The position numbers were made by a program, and so were the translations under genes. Shown here in pieces: positions 1-12,761 of a stretch of DNA of 26,554 bases. Within the stretch, counting starts at the first letter, position 1, and each line of letters starts with the position of its first letter. This DNA comes from Polyrhizophydium stewartii (taxonomy: Eukaryota; Chytridiomycota; Chytridiomycetes; Rhizophydiales), in NCBI GenBank assembly GCA_027604665.1, contig JADGIZ010000102.1, positions 1-26,554 of the forward strand, given 5' to 3'. The notes beneath the pieces were generated by a model. That model saw nothing but the letters and a program-made list of their open reading frames with translations, searched no databases and was not told where the DNA came from.

Positions 1-844
1 GTCGCCCGCCTGCCGGCCCCGCCGCCCGCCGCTCGGGCCTTCACGCCCTCGGCCGCACCCGCCTCGCCCGCCACGCCTGCTGCGCCGCCTGCGCCGCCCC
101 AGGCCACCCGGCGCTGCGCGCCCGGTCCCTGCCCGTCAAGCTCGAGGACCTCAAGTCGCCCGCCTTTCTCAAGATCGTCCGCGACATGGATGCCGTCTTC
201 GACTCGGTGCGGGCTCGACCCGCGGCCGCCATCGCTGGCGCCGCCCCCCCCCCCGCCTGGGCTGACACGCCAGTGGCAGCCGCTGCACCCTGTCCTCGGG
301 CTCGCTGCGTCGCAGCTCGGCCATCCGATCTGCCTGATCGCCTACCAGCTCATTGACAAGCAGCTCTTGCGCGAGAAGCGCATCGACAAGCCCATCGAGC
401 GCACCTTTGTCGTCAACCCCGTCATGCGCATCATGGACCGGACGCCGCCAGAAAAGTGGGAGGCCGAGTACGAGTTCTGCGAGAGCATCCCATACTACTC
501 TGGCCTCGTGCGCCGCGCCAACCACGTCTTCCTCGAGGGCGTCGACCTGCACGGAAAGAGCGTGGGCGTCAATGCCAAGGGCGTGCTGGCGCGTGTGATC
601 CAGCACGAGATGGACCACCTCGAGGGCATCATGTTCCCGGACAAGATGGAGAAGCACAGCTTGCGGCACGACGACGTGCGTGCATGTCTCGATGGGACTC
701 TCATTGATCCGCTTGCTGACCAGCCGCTTCGCACCGCATCTTGCGCGCTCGTCTTGCGATCGGCGGTCCCTGCCAACGCACTCGCCCCGCCGCTCTGCGC
801 AGTACGTCGACAAATTCGAGATGGTCGTGCGGAACACCAAATGA
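1..844 (+). CDS. PDF: Peptide deformylase, organellar type (5' partial)
   Basis: Removes the N-formyl group from newly made proteins, normally in mitochondria. Model: exons <3-206, 280-675, 803-844, all phase 0; 213 residues visible, start outside the window. The first exon opens with an Arg/Ala-rich stretch without acidic residues, as in a mitochondrial presequence, then GHPALR, the usual PDF beginning. Family motifs follow: GLAASQLG (motif 1, normally GLAAPQ/GLSAPQ), EFCES (motif 2, normally EGCLS, or EGCES in animals) and the metal-binding HEMDHLEG (motif 3). The last exon encodes YVDKFEMVVRNTK then stop. Intron 676-802 is supported by frame closure; a TGCTGAC branch-like motif sits well inside it. 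The acceptor of intron 1 could be 273 or 279, both in frame; 279 gives the better spacing to motif 1. Phe in place of the motif 2 Gly is odd. Family assignment is firm, exon 1 boundaries less so. Confidence 0.85.
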
Positions 845-1064
845 ACCCCTGGCATCTGGTAACCATCGCGCTCGGCCGTGGCCGTTTCGAAAATTAGCTT
901 CCCACGCTGCTGCACGTGGAGGCCGCCTGAAACGCCGCGGCTGCTTCACCCAACCTCAGCCTGAAGCCCGACAAGGCAGCAGCGCACTTGCCTCGCGCTC
1001 CCCAGCCCGTCGTCCGTCCGCATTCGCCCCGCCCGACACCTGCTGGCCGCCGCCAAACTCCGCG

Positions 1065-3782
<2,718 letters not shown>

Positions 3783-4041
3783 ACCCACATGCGGCAAGGC
3801 GCCTCCGATGCGCCATCATTTATTTGTGACTTTCTCCACCCGCCATCCCCTGCCCATCCCCCTGATAACACCAGCACGGTGATTGAACACCGCGCGAGCA
3901 GCCTCGACTGCTCTGCTTTCTTATGCGCTACACCCACCCACGCACCCTCCCCAAGACACGAGCGCTGAATATCATTGACATTCCATGTTTGCTTGCTATA
4001 ATTGTTCCATTTTCCTGAATGCGGCGGCAGTCACCAACCCT
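3783..4041. other. Convergent intergenic region (3' ends of two genes)
   Basis: This 259-bp segment lies between the stop of the AGC kinase (+) and the stop of the RAB3GAP2-like gene (-). It is more AT-rich than its surroundings toward 3960-4020. I see no credible ORF; it should hold both 3' untranslated regions. Confidence 0.6.
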
Positions 4042-7000
4042 TCATCCAATCCGTTCTGGTTGGATGCCAAAAGCGCCGGCAATAAGCCTGGCGAGTGAGA
4101 GGTCGACATCAGCCAGCTTGGCGACGAACGCGACGCGCTCTGCCGAGATCCTGCAGACAACCATCGTCGCCGTTAGCATTTTTCTCTCTCTCTCTCTCTG
4201 TCCACAAACACAATCGGGGACAAAGAGACGCACTTGGGATCCTGTGATGCAATATCATCGGCGCTTGGCCCGTCCGCGGCGCCAAAGTCGCCACCCTGCG
4301 CCACGTCAGAGCCAGGCGTGGAGCGACTGGTTGTGCGTACAAGGCCCTCGCAGAACCTTGCATTCGGAGCAAACATCCTCAGTGGCCGCACAGGCTTGAT
4401 GTCATGCGCGAACACGCTCGAGACAATCCGGACAATGAGCGTGTGTCGCAACAGCACCGCCCTGCATCAGTGCGAGCTGGGCTGTCAGCATCCAATCGCG
4501 CGCGTGGAACGCGTGATGTTGCGATTCAGCTCCGGTGCTCTGCACACCTCGACAGACTCGCATGGTCTGGGCTTTCGCTCAGGCTGGAGAGAACCATGCC
4601 AAAGACGCCGTCGAGCCACTCGCGCTCCATCTGCAGCGTCGACTCCTGTGCGCCAAACGCCGCAGCGCGCACCTGCGTCTTCATCTGCCCAATCTGGACT
4701 GGCTCGGCGGCTTCCAGCATCTCCAGGAGTGACATGCAAGCCGCGAGGAAGCGCTGGGCCGTGGCAACTGGCGACGACTCCGTCAGTGCTTTGCTGCTGC
4801 AAAGAGCCGAGCTGTGCTTCAGGCGTATTCTCACCGTTCATGCCGCAGGTGCGCTCGCACATTTGGTCCTTGGGCATCCGTCGCGCCTTCTCGACAACAT
4901 CGATGAGATTAAACAGCTTGGTCGAAACGCACTGCGTGAACAGCACCAACAGGATCGCCTGTTGCAAACTCGCTGGAGTGACAAACTGTGCGAGCGTGAT
5001 TGCCAGCCGCAATCCATCTGTGATCCGAGTCAGCAGCGCCAAAGGTCATTCGTTCGCAAGGCAGGGATATCTCCCACGCACCAACATCGGACTGCTGGGT
5101 CCAACGATCCGCGTATGCGAAGATGAGATACACCAGTGCCGACTCCTTGCACGGAATACCGAGTGATTTGATGGTCGCCTGATGTGGAGCGTGAGCCGCG
5201 GCTCCGACCAGCAGTCTACGGACCATGAACCGACTCTCACCATAAGCCCTGCGTGCGACTCATCCGCGCCGAGTTTGGCCGCATCGCTGCGCTGCATCTG
5301 GACATCTGCGACAAGCCGCTCAATGCATGTGCGCTCGGTCTTTGGCGAGTGTAAGTGGCGTGACATGCAAGCCCGCTGACCAAGAGCGAAAAACTGACTT
5401 TGCCAAGATCGGCCGGGCTGCAAGGGAGCATAAGGCCGCGGCTGCTTGAGAAGAGAGCGCACAGGGAGCCCAGCATTTTGTCGATATCTGCGTGCAAGGA
5501 TACGGCGTCGCGCAGGTCAGGGAGATCTGCGTGCTGCGCCAAGACATGCGACGCAACCGTCGAGACGAGAATGATATATCCGAGCTGTGCGGCGTCAAAG
5601 GCGTCAGATCCTCAGCAAGGGCGATGAGAGCAGCGACGGCGAGCCGAAGCGCCTCACCTGCGTCGTGGACCACGCAAACTCGAGCATCAGCAGCATCGCA
5701 CGGCGATCCGGCGCAACGCCGCCCTGAATGACGTGTGCCAGCATGTGCGCCAGGCTATCCAGGTGCGCGCGGTCTTGCCGCGCAAGATCGACAAACGAGG
5801 TATCCTTCATAAACCTTGTCAAAAGCACCTGGTGCGCAGCTGTGAGTAAGCCGGGAAGCAAACTCAGTATCGGGGTCTGGCAGCACAACTTACAACCCAA
5901 TCTGAGCTGCCAATGCGCATTTTGCGAACTGCGTCCTTGAATCCTTGCAAGTCACCGACAAAAGGGGCAACCAGAATCCGGACGAGTGCACCGAGTGCGG
6001 CGGCATCCAGATCGTCGGCAAGCCGCAATGGCGCGGTGTGCGCGTTGCTGCTGCCAGGCGTCCAGCGCCGGTTGAGAGTGAATGACTGCGCGAACGAGCG
6101 TGGGCCTGGTATCGCCGCTGATGGAGTGGCAGCAGGCACAGCTGGTTCGCTCTCGAGCGTTGGGAGTATCGGCGCCAAGGCTTGGGCAAGCAGCTTGCTG
6201 ATGGCTGCTGTTGCGGGGTCGATTGTGGCGGTCATGGCCATGCTGTCCTGAACTTGCACGGAGACCAGATGCTGATACTGCCGCAGGCAGTGGATGCGGA
6301 CCACAGCGTCAATCGAGTTCTTTGCGTCCTGGCTCTGCTGCTGTTGCTGCTTGGTGTTTGACACCAGCGACGCCAGTGAGTCGATCTGCACACTCGGCTC
6401 GAGGCCCAAAGTTGCCGCGACGGCCTCGAGCATCGTGAGGTGCACTGCCGCTGGTATTGCGTCAGACAGGCTTGACAGTGCGTTGAGCTTCTGGCTCGAG
6501 TTGTCCAATGCCTGGATCTTGTCCTGTATTTGCTTGAGCAGTGCGCCTTTTGCAGCATCATCGAGCGAGGCGTGGGACGCTTCGAACTTGTCAACGAGCT
6601 GCGCGAGCGTGCCAGTGTGTCCCGAAGTCGAGATGATGCTGCATCACAGAGTCAGCGATTGGAGGAGGCAGCAGCGCGGTAAAGACGGCACTCACCCGGA
6701 GAGCCATTCAAAGGGCACGACGATCCGGCGGATATCGCCCGTGGGCGAGATGAGAAAGCACTGCGAGAGCGGGCCGAGGGAGCTTGGATCGTTAAGGCGC
6801 CAGTACATGCCGCCCAGTACGCCCGGTGCAGACTGCACAAGCCGCATGCCCACGCCAACGTTGGAGATGGAGATGCGTTGGCCATGGCGCATGAGATGCA
6901 GCTCGAGGACGCCGCGCGGCGAGTAGATAGCGAGAACGAGCAGCACGGGCCTTGGCCCTTTGGCAGAGGCGTCTGCGACCTGGATCCAGCCAATCTGCGC

Positions 7001-8488
7001 CTCGCGCATTCCCTTGAACATGCGCACAATCTGGCCCTCGTTCGTGTCGATGACAAGGATGCGGCCAAGCGAGTCGCACATTGCCGCAAGCGAGGAGCGC
7101 GGAGAGAATGGAGACGGTGGCGCAGAGACAATCGAGTTGACGTTGCGGTTCGGGTCTGCGAGAACCAGCACTGATGGCACGGGCGTTGGTGGCATCGTGA
7201 GCCGCTGGTTGTCGCCGCGTGGGATCGGCGGCTGTGAGTTGGAGGGCGGCGCATTCCAGAGCGACTTTGCAAACGAAAACACAGCGCTTTTCGTCCCAGA
7301 TCCGTCAGTATGCCGGAGAAGGTGCAGGCACCAGAAAGCAGCTTACCTGGTGACGGCTGTCGTGACGTTGTTCGAGACGATCCCGGCAAAGAATGAGCGG
7401 CTTGTTTCCGTGGTTGCATAGAGTGCGACCATCGGCCGGCCGACGGCAACGTAGCGTGCAGTGTAGTTCAGGGGCGTGTAGCTTCCTGTGAGGTTGTTGA
7501 ACTGTGGCGCGAAAAACGTTGAGTTGGGTGCCGGCCCTGAGGAGGGTGTCAGGCCTCGACAACAGAGCTTGGTGCGCGCTGCATGTCACGCACCGCAGCT
7601 TATGATGTCCGTGATCTGCTCTTGGCTCTGGAATACCCACTTGCGATACGTGAGCGAGGGCGAGTCGCTGCGAAAGATGTCTGCACCTGTGGTTGCACTT
7701 GTCAGCTTGCCAGCAGACAAGGAGCCTCGGGGGGCAGGAGCGCATACTTTCAGCAGAGTTCTGGCCGACACGGGCAGCCACCCAGAAGCTTGTGCCGTCG
7801 ATACTGACAGCGTGGCGATCGCTGTAGCACACTGTAATCTCGTCGGCCTCTTGGCTGTCAAACGACTGGACCGAGCGCAGCTTGATGGACCGGACACTCG
7901 AGAGATGCAGCTGCTGAGAAATAAGCAAACCTCCAGCCTGCGTGCAGATGATTACGAGTGTGTGAGAGTGTGCGCATCACTGAGCAGCGGCGAGAATGGC
8001 AGCCACGAACGCACCTTGTCAAAGACGCGCAAATATCCAGTGTTGTATCCCATCGCGATCGCAAGCGACATTCTGCACGCGAGACCGCCTCATCAGGAAC
8101 ACTGCAAGTATGTACATGCAGGTTTTGCGGCGAGTGCAGGACACGCACTGGCTCTTCCCGGACTTGGACGGGACGTAGAGCGGGATGCAGAGACACGCCG
8201 TTATGAACTCGCTGCGAGGACGTAATGAGTTGCCAGAGTCAACATATATATCGCTGTGTTGATGCCTGTAAAGTATGCTCACCTGAAGTCCTCGCACCCG
8301 GATCCTTGCCCGACCTGCTCGTAGTCGTGACGATTGCCCTCGCTCTTGGCGGCGAAGACGGCGAAGCGGCGGCGAGCGGCGCACACAATCGTCGATCCGT
8401 CGTACGACATCGAGATCATATACGGCACAATGCTTCCTGGGCTCTGCGAGGATGCCATGGCTGCCACCTTGTCGTCCGGCTGCGCCAT
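4042..8488 (-). CDS. RAB3GAP2: Rab3 GTPase-activating protein regulatory subunit (RAB3GAP2-like)
   Basis: Non-catalytic subunit of the Rab3GAP1/2 complex, which acts as a GAP for Rab3 and an exchange factor for Rab18 in membrane traffic, lipid droplets and autophagy. Sixteen exons, in gene order: 8488-8283, 8211-8149, 8072-8015, 7937-7748, 7686-7594, 7536-7347, 7286-6696, 6638-5894, 5828-5658, 5584-5399, 5339-5241, 5178-5082, 5017-4835, 4788-4548, 4461-4234, 4150-4042; every junction keeps frame and the model gives 1149 aa (human protein 1393). Diagnostic stretches: AMGYNTGYLRVFDK, LTYRKWVFQSQEQITDII, IVRMFKGMREAQIGWIQV, YSPRGVLELH, and a C-terminal segment HTLIVRIVSSVFAHDIKPV. The N-terminal ~400 residues match the beta-propeller region, the rest the helical C-terminal region. 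A polyGln run lies in the middle. An in-frame TGA 6 nt upstream of the ATG supports the start. The NAGNAG-like acceptor at 7687/7681 could shift two residues. The catalytic partner is not in the window. Confidence 0.88.
4183..4199. repeat. (TC)n simple repeat in last intron of RAB3GAP2-like gene
   Basis: A run of TC dinucleotides lies inside intron 4151-4233; on the coding strand it reads as a GA-rich (polypurine) tract between donor and acceptor. Confidence 0.8.
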
Positions 8489-9475
8489 GTCTCAGCGGGG
8501 TGTGGAAACCGCCATTGCGACGACCGCGGGGTCCCACCCCAACCGCATTCCAACCCTCTTCTCCCGTGTCCCAGCTGCCGGACACTGATGCTGTTCGGGC
8601 GTGAGACAGAAAGAACGCTCCCAACGGTTCGCACGGCAGCGGGCCCCACCGTTGAGCTTGCTGGCGAGCCGGTCGGCGTGGCCCATCTCGTCGTGCCAGT
8701 CCCAGCTGCGACCAAGCGAGCTTTTCTCACCTTGTGCGTTGGCAACACGGCGACGACGAGGGCAATCAAGGTGTCGGTCGTGGCGGCCGCGGCGGGAGCA
8801 GGGGCAGTCGGGCGCTGCGTCAGCATGCGTCGCGGCACTTGGAGCGGTGCGCATGCGGCAAGGAGTTCCGGCGCAGCGCTGCCGTCGTTGCCACCAGTGG
8901 CGCCGGCGACTCGGGCGACTGACGTTCGCTGTGAAGCGGGCTTGACGAGAACGAGGGCGCCGGCGACGCTCGCCCAGACGGAGCGCCTGAGCCCGGGACG
9001 TTGGCGCCTGGGGCGGGGTGTACGCTGCTTGCAGCGCCGGTCGCGGCAGGCCGACCTCGGCCGTCGAGGCCCGCGAGGTGTGTGAGCACGAGGTGCCCGT
9101 GCGGCACAATCTCCATGATCGCAGCCGAGGAGAGTCGCGCGAAGGCGTGTCTCGGTCCAGGGACCTTCCGCAGGAGACTGACATGGGTCCGGGATCATTT
9201 CAGCTTTAGTTTGTGCCTTGCATCAGATTAGGGCCTGGCTGTGGGCCTACATCCACAGCGGGCATGGTGTTGGGTAGGGCAGCATCGGCGTCTCATCCGA
9301 GATGGACGGCAGCAAAGCAGGTGGTTGGGAAGACAGGAAACGGAATGGAAGGAGCTTGCAGCGTAACGAGGGAAGAGCAAGAGGCAAGGGAGGACGGGGA
9401 AAGAATAAGCACCAGCGGCACCGGCGCCAAAACTTGGAGACCCGTGGCCAGCGCCGCTGGGCCCGGTCCGCGGGC
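8489..9475. other. Unassigned GC-rich intergenic stretch
   Basis: About 990 bp between the start of the RAB3GAP2-like gene and the stop of the stathmin-like gene, both on the minus strand. It should contain the promoter and 5' UTR of the former and the 3' UTR of the latter. Long open frames exist on both strands, as expected at this GC content; none resembles a known family. The one I would look at first runs 9116-8820 (-): 98 codons, with A at -3 and G at +4 around its ATG, Ala/Pro/Ser-rich after a short hydrophobic start. I do not call a gene. Confidence 0.5.
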
Positions 9476-11151
9476 TTACAACGCAGCGATGCGCGAGGGC
9501 ACGATCGGCGCGGCGCCAGTGGCAGCATTCGTCGCGGCGGTGATGGCGCCGAGCGGCTTCTTGAAGGGCGATGCGGCAGCCGCCTTGGCGCTCGACTCTT
9601 CATCACCAACGTCGGTTGTATCTGTGTTGGTGCTGCGTCCGCTCCCGCCGCGGCTGCTGCTGCCGTTGCCGAACGAGATGGACGCGGACGAAGAGCCCTT
9701 GCCCGAGTCGACATCGTCCTTGGCAATCGACGAGCGACTGACGCTGTGCGATCCCTTGGATGAGTCGGGCGACTCACCGCCGCTGCCTGTGCCTGCGCCG
9801 AGCTCGGCGGCCAGGCCCTTCTCGCCGCCCCACGAGAGGCGCAGCTCCTCGTTGGAGCCGGCGCCGAGGGCCTTTTTCCGCTCCTGCACGCGACGGGCGT
9901 GCTGCTCCTGGCGGGCAAGCTTGGCCTGCAGCTTCTCGATCTCGCGCTGGCGGTTGAGGGCGGCAGCCTCCTCCTTCTCGCGCAGGCGGCGCTTGAGCGC
10001 CTCGGGGTCCGCCTCCTTGCGGCTGCTTGCGAGCTGCGGCATATCGCCGCGGCGGCGCCTGCGCGTGTCGCATTCCTGGTCGAGATCCTGTCGGTACACC
10101 AACCCGACGGCACACAGACAGGAGCAGGGAGCAAGAACAGTACACAGCATCGATGGCCATTAGGTGTCAGCATGCAGCGAGCGTCTGTGGTATCGGCCAC
10201 TGACCGAGCTGCGTGTCCCGACTCCCGCAGAGAGCAGACGCACGAGGACACGCAGCCCGTGCAGCATGTGGCGGCCAGATCTAGGGCACGCCGAGAGACC
10301 CACCACGCCGAGGAGACGATCCATGTCAGCACGCACCTTCCAGCGTGCCTCGGTGTTTGCAAGCTTGGCCTGGAGGTCCTTCTCCGACAGCTGCAGCTTG
10401 GGCAGCGACAGCTTCGACGGCGGAGGCGCGGCGTCGCCGCCGTCCACGAGAGGCCTGCGGGCCTTGCTCATGAGATTGTCGAGCGGGATCTCGAATGCGA
10501 CCGACGTGCTGTTGGCCGGCTCTGCATTGTTTGGCGTGTGCGGAAGATTGTGCCGAGCAGCGCAGGTCAGACCACTCGGCACGGCGCGCGGCTCGGAGCG
10601 GCGGCGGGGGGATGAGCCTTACCCTTTGCGGCCTCGGACGGGATCGAGGGGATGACGGGCTTGGTGAGCTGCGCCGTCGCAACAATCGCTGGTCGATGAG
10701 TGTCATTTCGGCGCATCCGCAGCAGCGTGGAGAGGGCATCGGCGAGATCGCCAAGGACGCCATCGTACGCAGACGAGCGCGATGTGGGCCAGCGCGCCAA
10801 GAGCAGGCGCGTCAGCGAGCGCTGACAGACCAGCCATCGGCCAACGAGCATCGCATTACCTGACACCGGGTCCTTGTGGGTCTTGTCGACGTCGGCGCAG
10901 GGCTTTTGCGGCTCAGCATGCGCCTTGGCGGCCGAGGCGGCGGTCGATGGGCTCGCAGCATCATGTTTGGTGCCGCCAGAAGAATGCTCCGCGGCAGCAG
11001 CGGCAGAAACCGATGCTCCTTCGCTCGCGGGGACCATTGCGGCGCCGGCGGGTGCGGCGATGGGGGCCTTGGCGGCGTTGGCTGGAGGCACAGCAGTCGT
11101 TGTTGTCGGGACGACGCCGGCGGCCTGCTCTTTGGATGCTCCACAGCCCAT
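9476..11151 (-). CDS. Stathmin-like tubulin-binding protein with predicted N-terminal acylation
   Basis: Stathmins sequester tubulin dimers and destabilise microtubules through an N-terminal capping peptide and a long helix. Exons: 11151-10860, 10688-10623, 10521-10337, 10087-9476; 384 aa. The protein begins MGCGASK, a classic signal for N-myristoylation at Gly2 and palmitoylation at Cys3, followed by a ~110-residue Ala/Pro-rich linker. Residues ~127-245 resemble the stathmin domain: SVAFEIPLDNL matches the AFELIL start, then LSLPKLQLSEKDLQAKLANTE resembles the proline-containing linker plus first helix, then a long charged helix (ALKRRLREKEEAAALNRQRE, EIEKLQAKLARQEQHARR). The C-terminus is Ser/Gly-rich and probably disordered. 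Membrane-anchored stathmins of animals also have acylated N-termini. The start has strong context (A at -3, G at +4). The stathmin call rests on motif order and helix character rather than an alignment; another coiled-coil protein is possible. Confidence 0.65.
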
Positions 11152-11560
11152 GGTTTGAGAGCGCGGGTGGAAGTGGTTGAGATGTTCTGGGATGGGTCTC
11201 TTGATCGTCTTTGACAGGAGCCCACGGCGAGATGCGGCGCGCGAGCGAGAGCGGGGCTCGGTGACGAGGTGCGAGCGGGTGGGACTGGAAGAAGCTATGT
11301 TACACTAGCAATACAGCGCGGAGCGGGGCTCGTGGGCGCGGTGCGGATGCGGTGGCGCGGATGTGCGGGTGTGGGTGCGGCCTGTGAGGGCGATCTGGTG
11401 CCGGGCGAGGGGACTGGCGCGGGCGAGGGGAAGCAGCAGACAGATGAGATGCCTGCCGAGTTGGGCGGCCGCGTCGCGCGGAGCGGACGCGGAACAGTCC
11501 CTCCCCTCATGCCGCCGGCTCCTCGACGCTGCCCGACACCGCTGCCTGGCACACATCCCG
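11152..11560. promoter_or_regulatory. Divergent promoter region, stathmin-like / GLTP genes
   Basis: A 409-bp segment between two divergently transcribed start codons. It must hold both 5' UTRs and promoters. It is GC-rich, and I see no clear TATA box or ORF. A short AT-richer island occurs near 11295-11315. Confidence 0.6.
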
Positions 11561-12663
11561 ATGGCGACCTTCTTCGACTCGCTGCCGCGCCAGTTCTCCG
11601 ACGTCAACGTGCTCGCTGCTGAGAGCGGCATCGAGACGCTGCCGTTCCTGCAGGCTTCGGAGGGCCTCACCCGCATGTTCGGTGCGTGCCTCCTTGCAAC
11701 CCTGGCTGCTCGCGTCGCGGCCTGGACGGCTGTGTGGCCCGCGGTGCGACCGCCCAGAGACGGCGGTACCGATGCACCAGGCGGCGCCTTCGAGCCTGCT
11801 TGCCCGCGCCGGTATCGACAGCGCGCAAGCTCGGAGCAGAAGCCGCGGGCGGCCACCCATCTGCACGTTGGTGCCTCCGCCGCCGTGCGCCTCGTGGCCC
11901 GGCAGGACCGATGCGCAGCCAGGCCCCTGCCTGCCTGCATTGCCTCCCCGCTGTGGAGCCGCCGCCGCAGCGCCGCTGCCGCCTGGGGCGCTCAGAGGAG
12001 CATGCATCTGATGGCCCCTCCCGTGCAGATACGCTGGGATCTGCCTTCTCGGTCGTCAAATCGGACGTCCAGGGCAACATCACGGTATGCCCTTGTCACA
12101 GCTCATCTGCCCGACCAGACCCCAGCTGCTGATGGTCGCGGTGCCCGTCTGTTCACGATCGCGTGATCTGAGCAGAAGCTGCGCACCAGGCACGACCAGG
12201 CCCCCGCCCAGAGCGCCACGCTACAGTCGCTTGTTGAGGCCGAGAAGGCCGAGAACAAGAACACGGCCACCGTGGGACTGTTGTGGCTCAAGCGAGCGCT
12301 CGAGTTCACGGCCCTGGGCCTGCGGAGGAACGTCGACAACCCCGGCGAGGAGCTGTCGGCGTCGTTCCACAAAGCTTACGACGCGACGCTGTCCAAGCAC
12401 CACACCTTCATGGTCCGCGGCGTCTTTTCGGCAAGTCTCTTGTGCATAGACACCCCTTTCTCGCTGCGAGCTCGTCATGCTGACCCTCTGTGCTCTGGCA
12501 GCTGGCAATGAGTGCGTGCCCGTCGCGCGCCGACTTTTACAAGAAGCTGGCGGGATCGGACCCCAACAAGATGCAGGGCCAGCTTGCCTCGTGGCTCGGC
12601 GCGCTAGAGAACCAGGTCCGCATCATCGACCAGTTCCTGCGCGCCAAGGGCATTGAGAAGTAA
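11561..12663 (+). CDS. GLTP: Glycolipid transfer protein (GLTP fold)
   Basis: Cytosolic all-helical protein that moves glycosphingolipids between membranes (HET-C2 family in fungi). Exons: 11561-11681, 12029-12084, 12176-12430, 12502-12663; 197 aa (human 209). Ligand-recognition residues of the family are all present at the expected spacing: Asp53, Asn57 and Lys60 in SDVQGNITK; Trp96 in LLWLKRAL; His135 in KHHTFMV. The N-terminus (ETLPFLQASEGL) matches helix 1 of GLTP. Intron 1 is relatively long (347 nt). Intron 3 (12431-12501) starts with GCAAGT, not GT, and carries TGCTGACC before CAG; only this junction gives the continuous GVFSLAMSACPSRADFYKKL expected from the family, so it is a GC-AG intron. 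The C-terminus lacks the extra residues of the animal protein. Function is well supported; the exact glycolipid head group cannot be read from sequence. Confidence 0.93.
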
Positions 12664-12761
12664 TGCAGCGGCCAGCTTCTTCGGCACGATGCACTGCTGC
12701 GTCACACGGTGCGAGTTGTTGGATACGCAATGAACGTACCAGCTGAGATGCAAACTGTGCT

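Noticed and set aside
8820..8920. Zinc-finger-like stretch (RHLERCACGKEFRRSA) on the plus strand
   Set aside because: The spacing does not complete a C2H2 finger and there is no repeat; the frame is GC-driven.
8225..9085. Long plus-strand frame of 286 codons
   Set aside because: It overlaps the first exons of the RAB3GAP2-like gene on the other strand and has the Arg/Ala-rich composition of a GC-driven shadow frame; no family resemblance.
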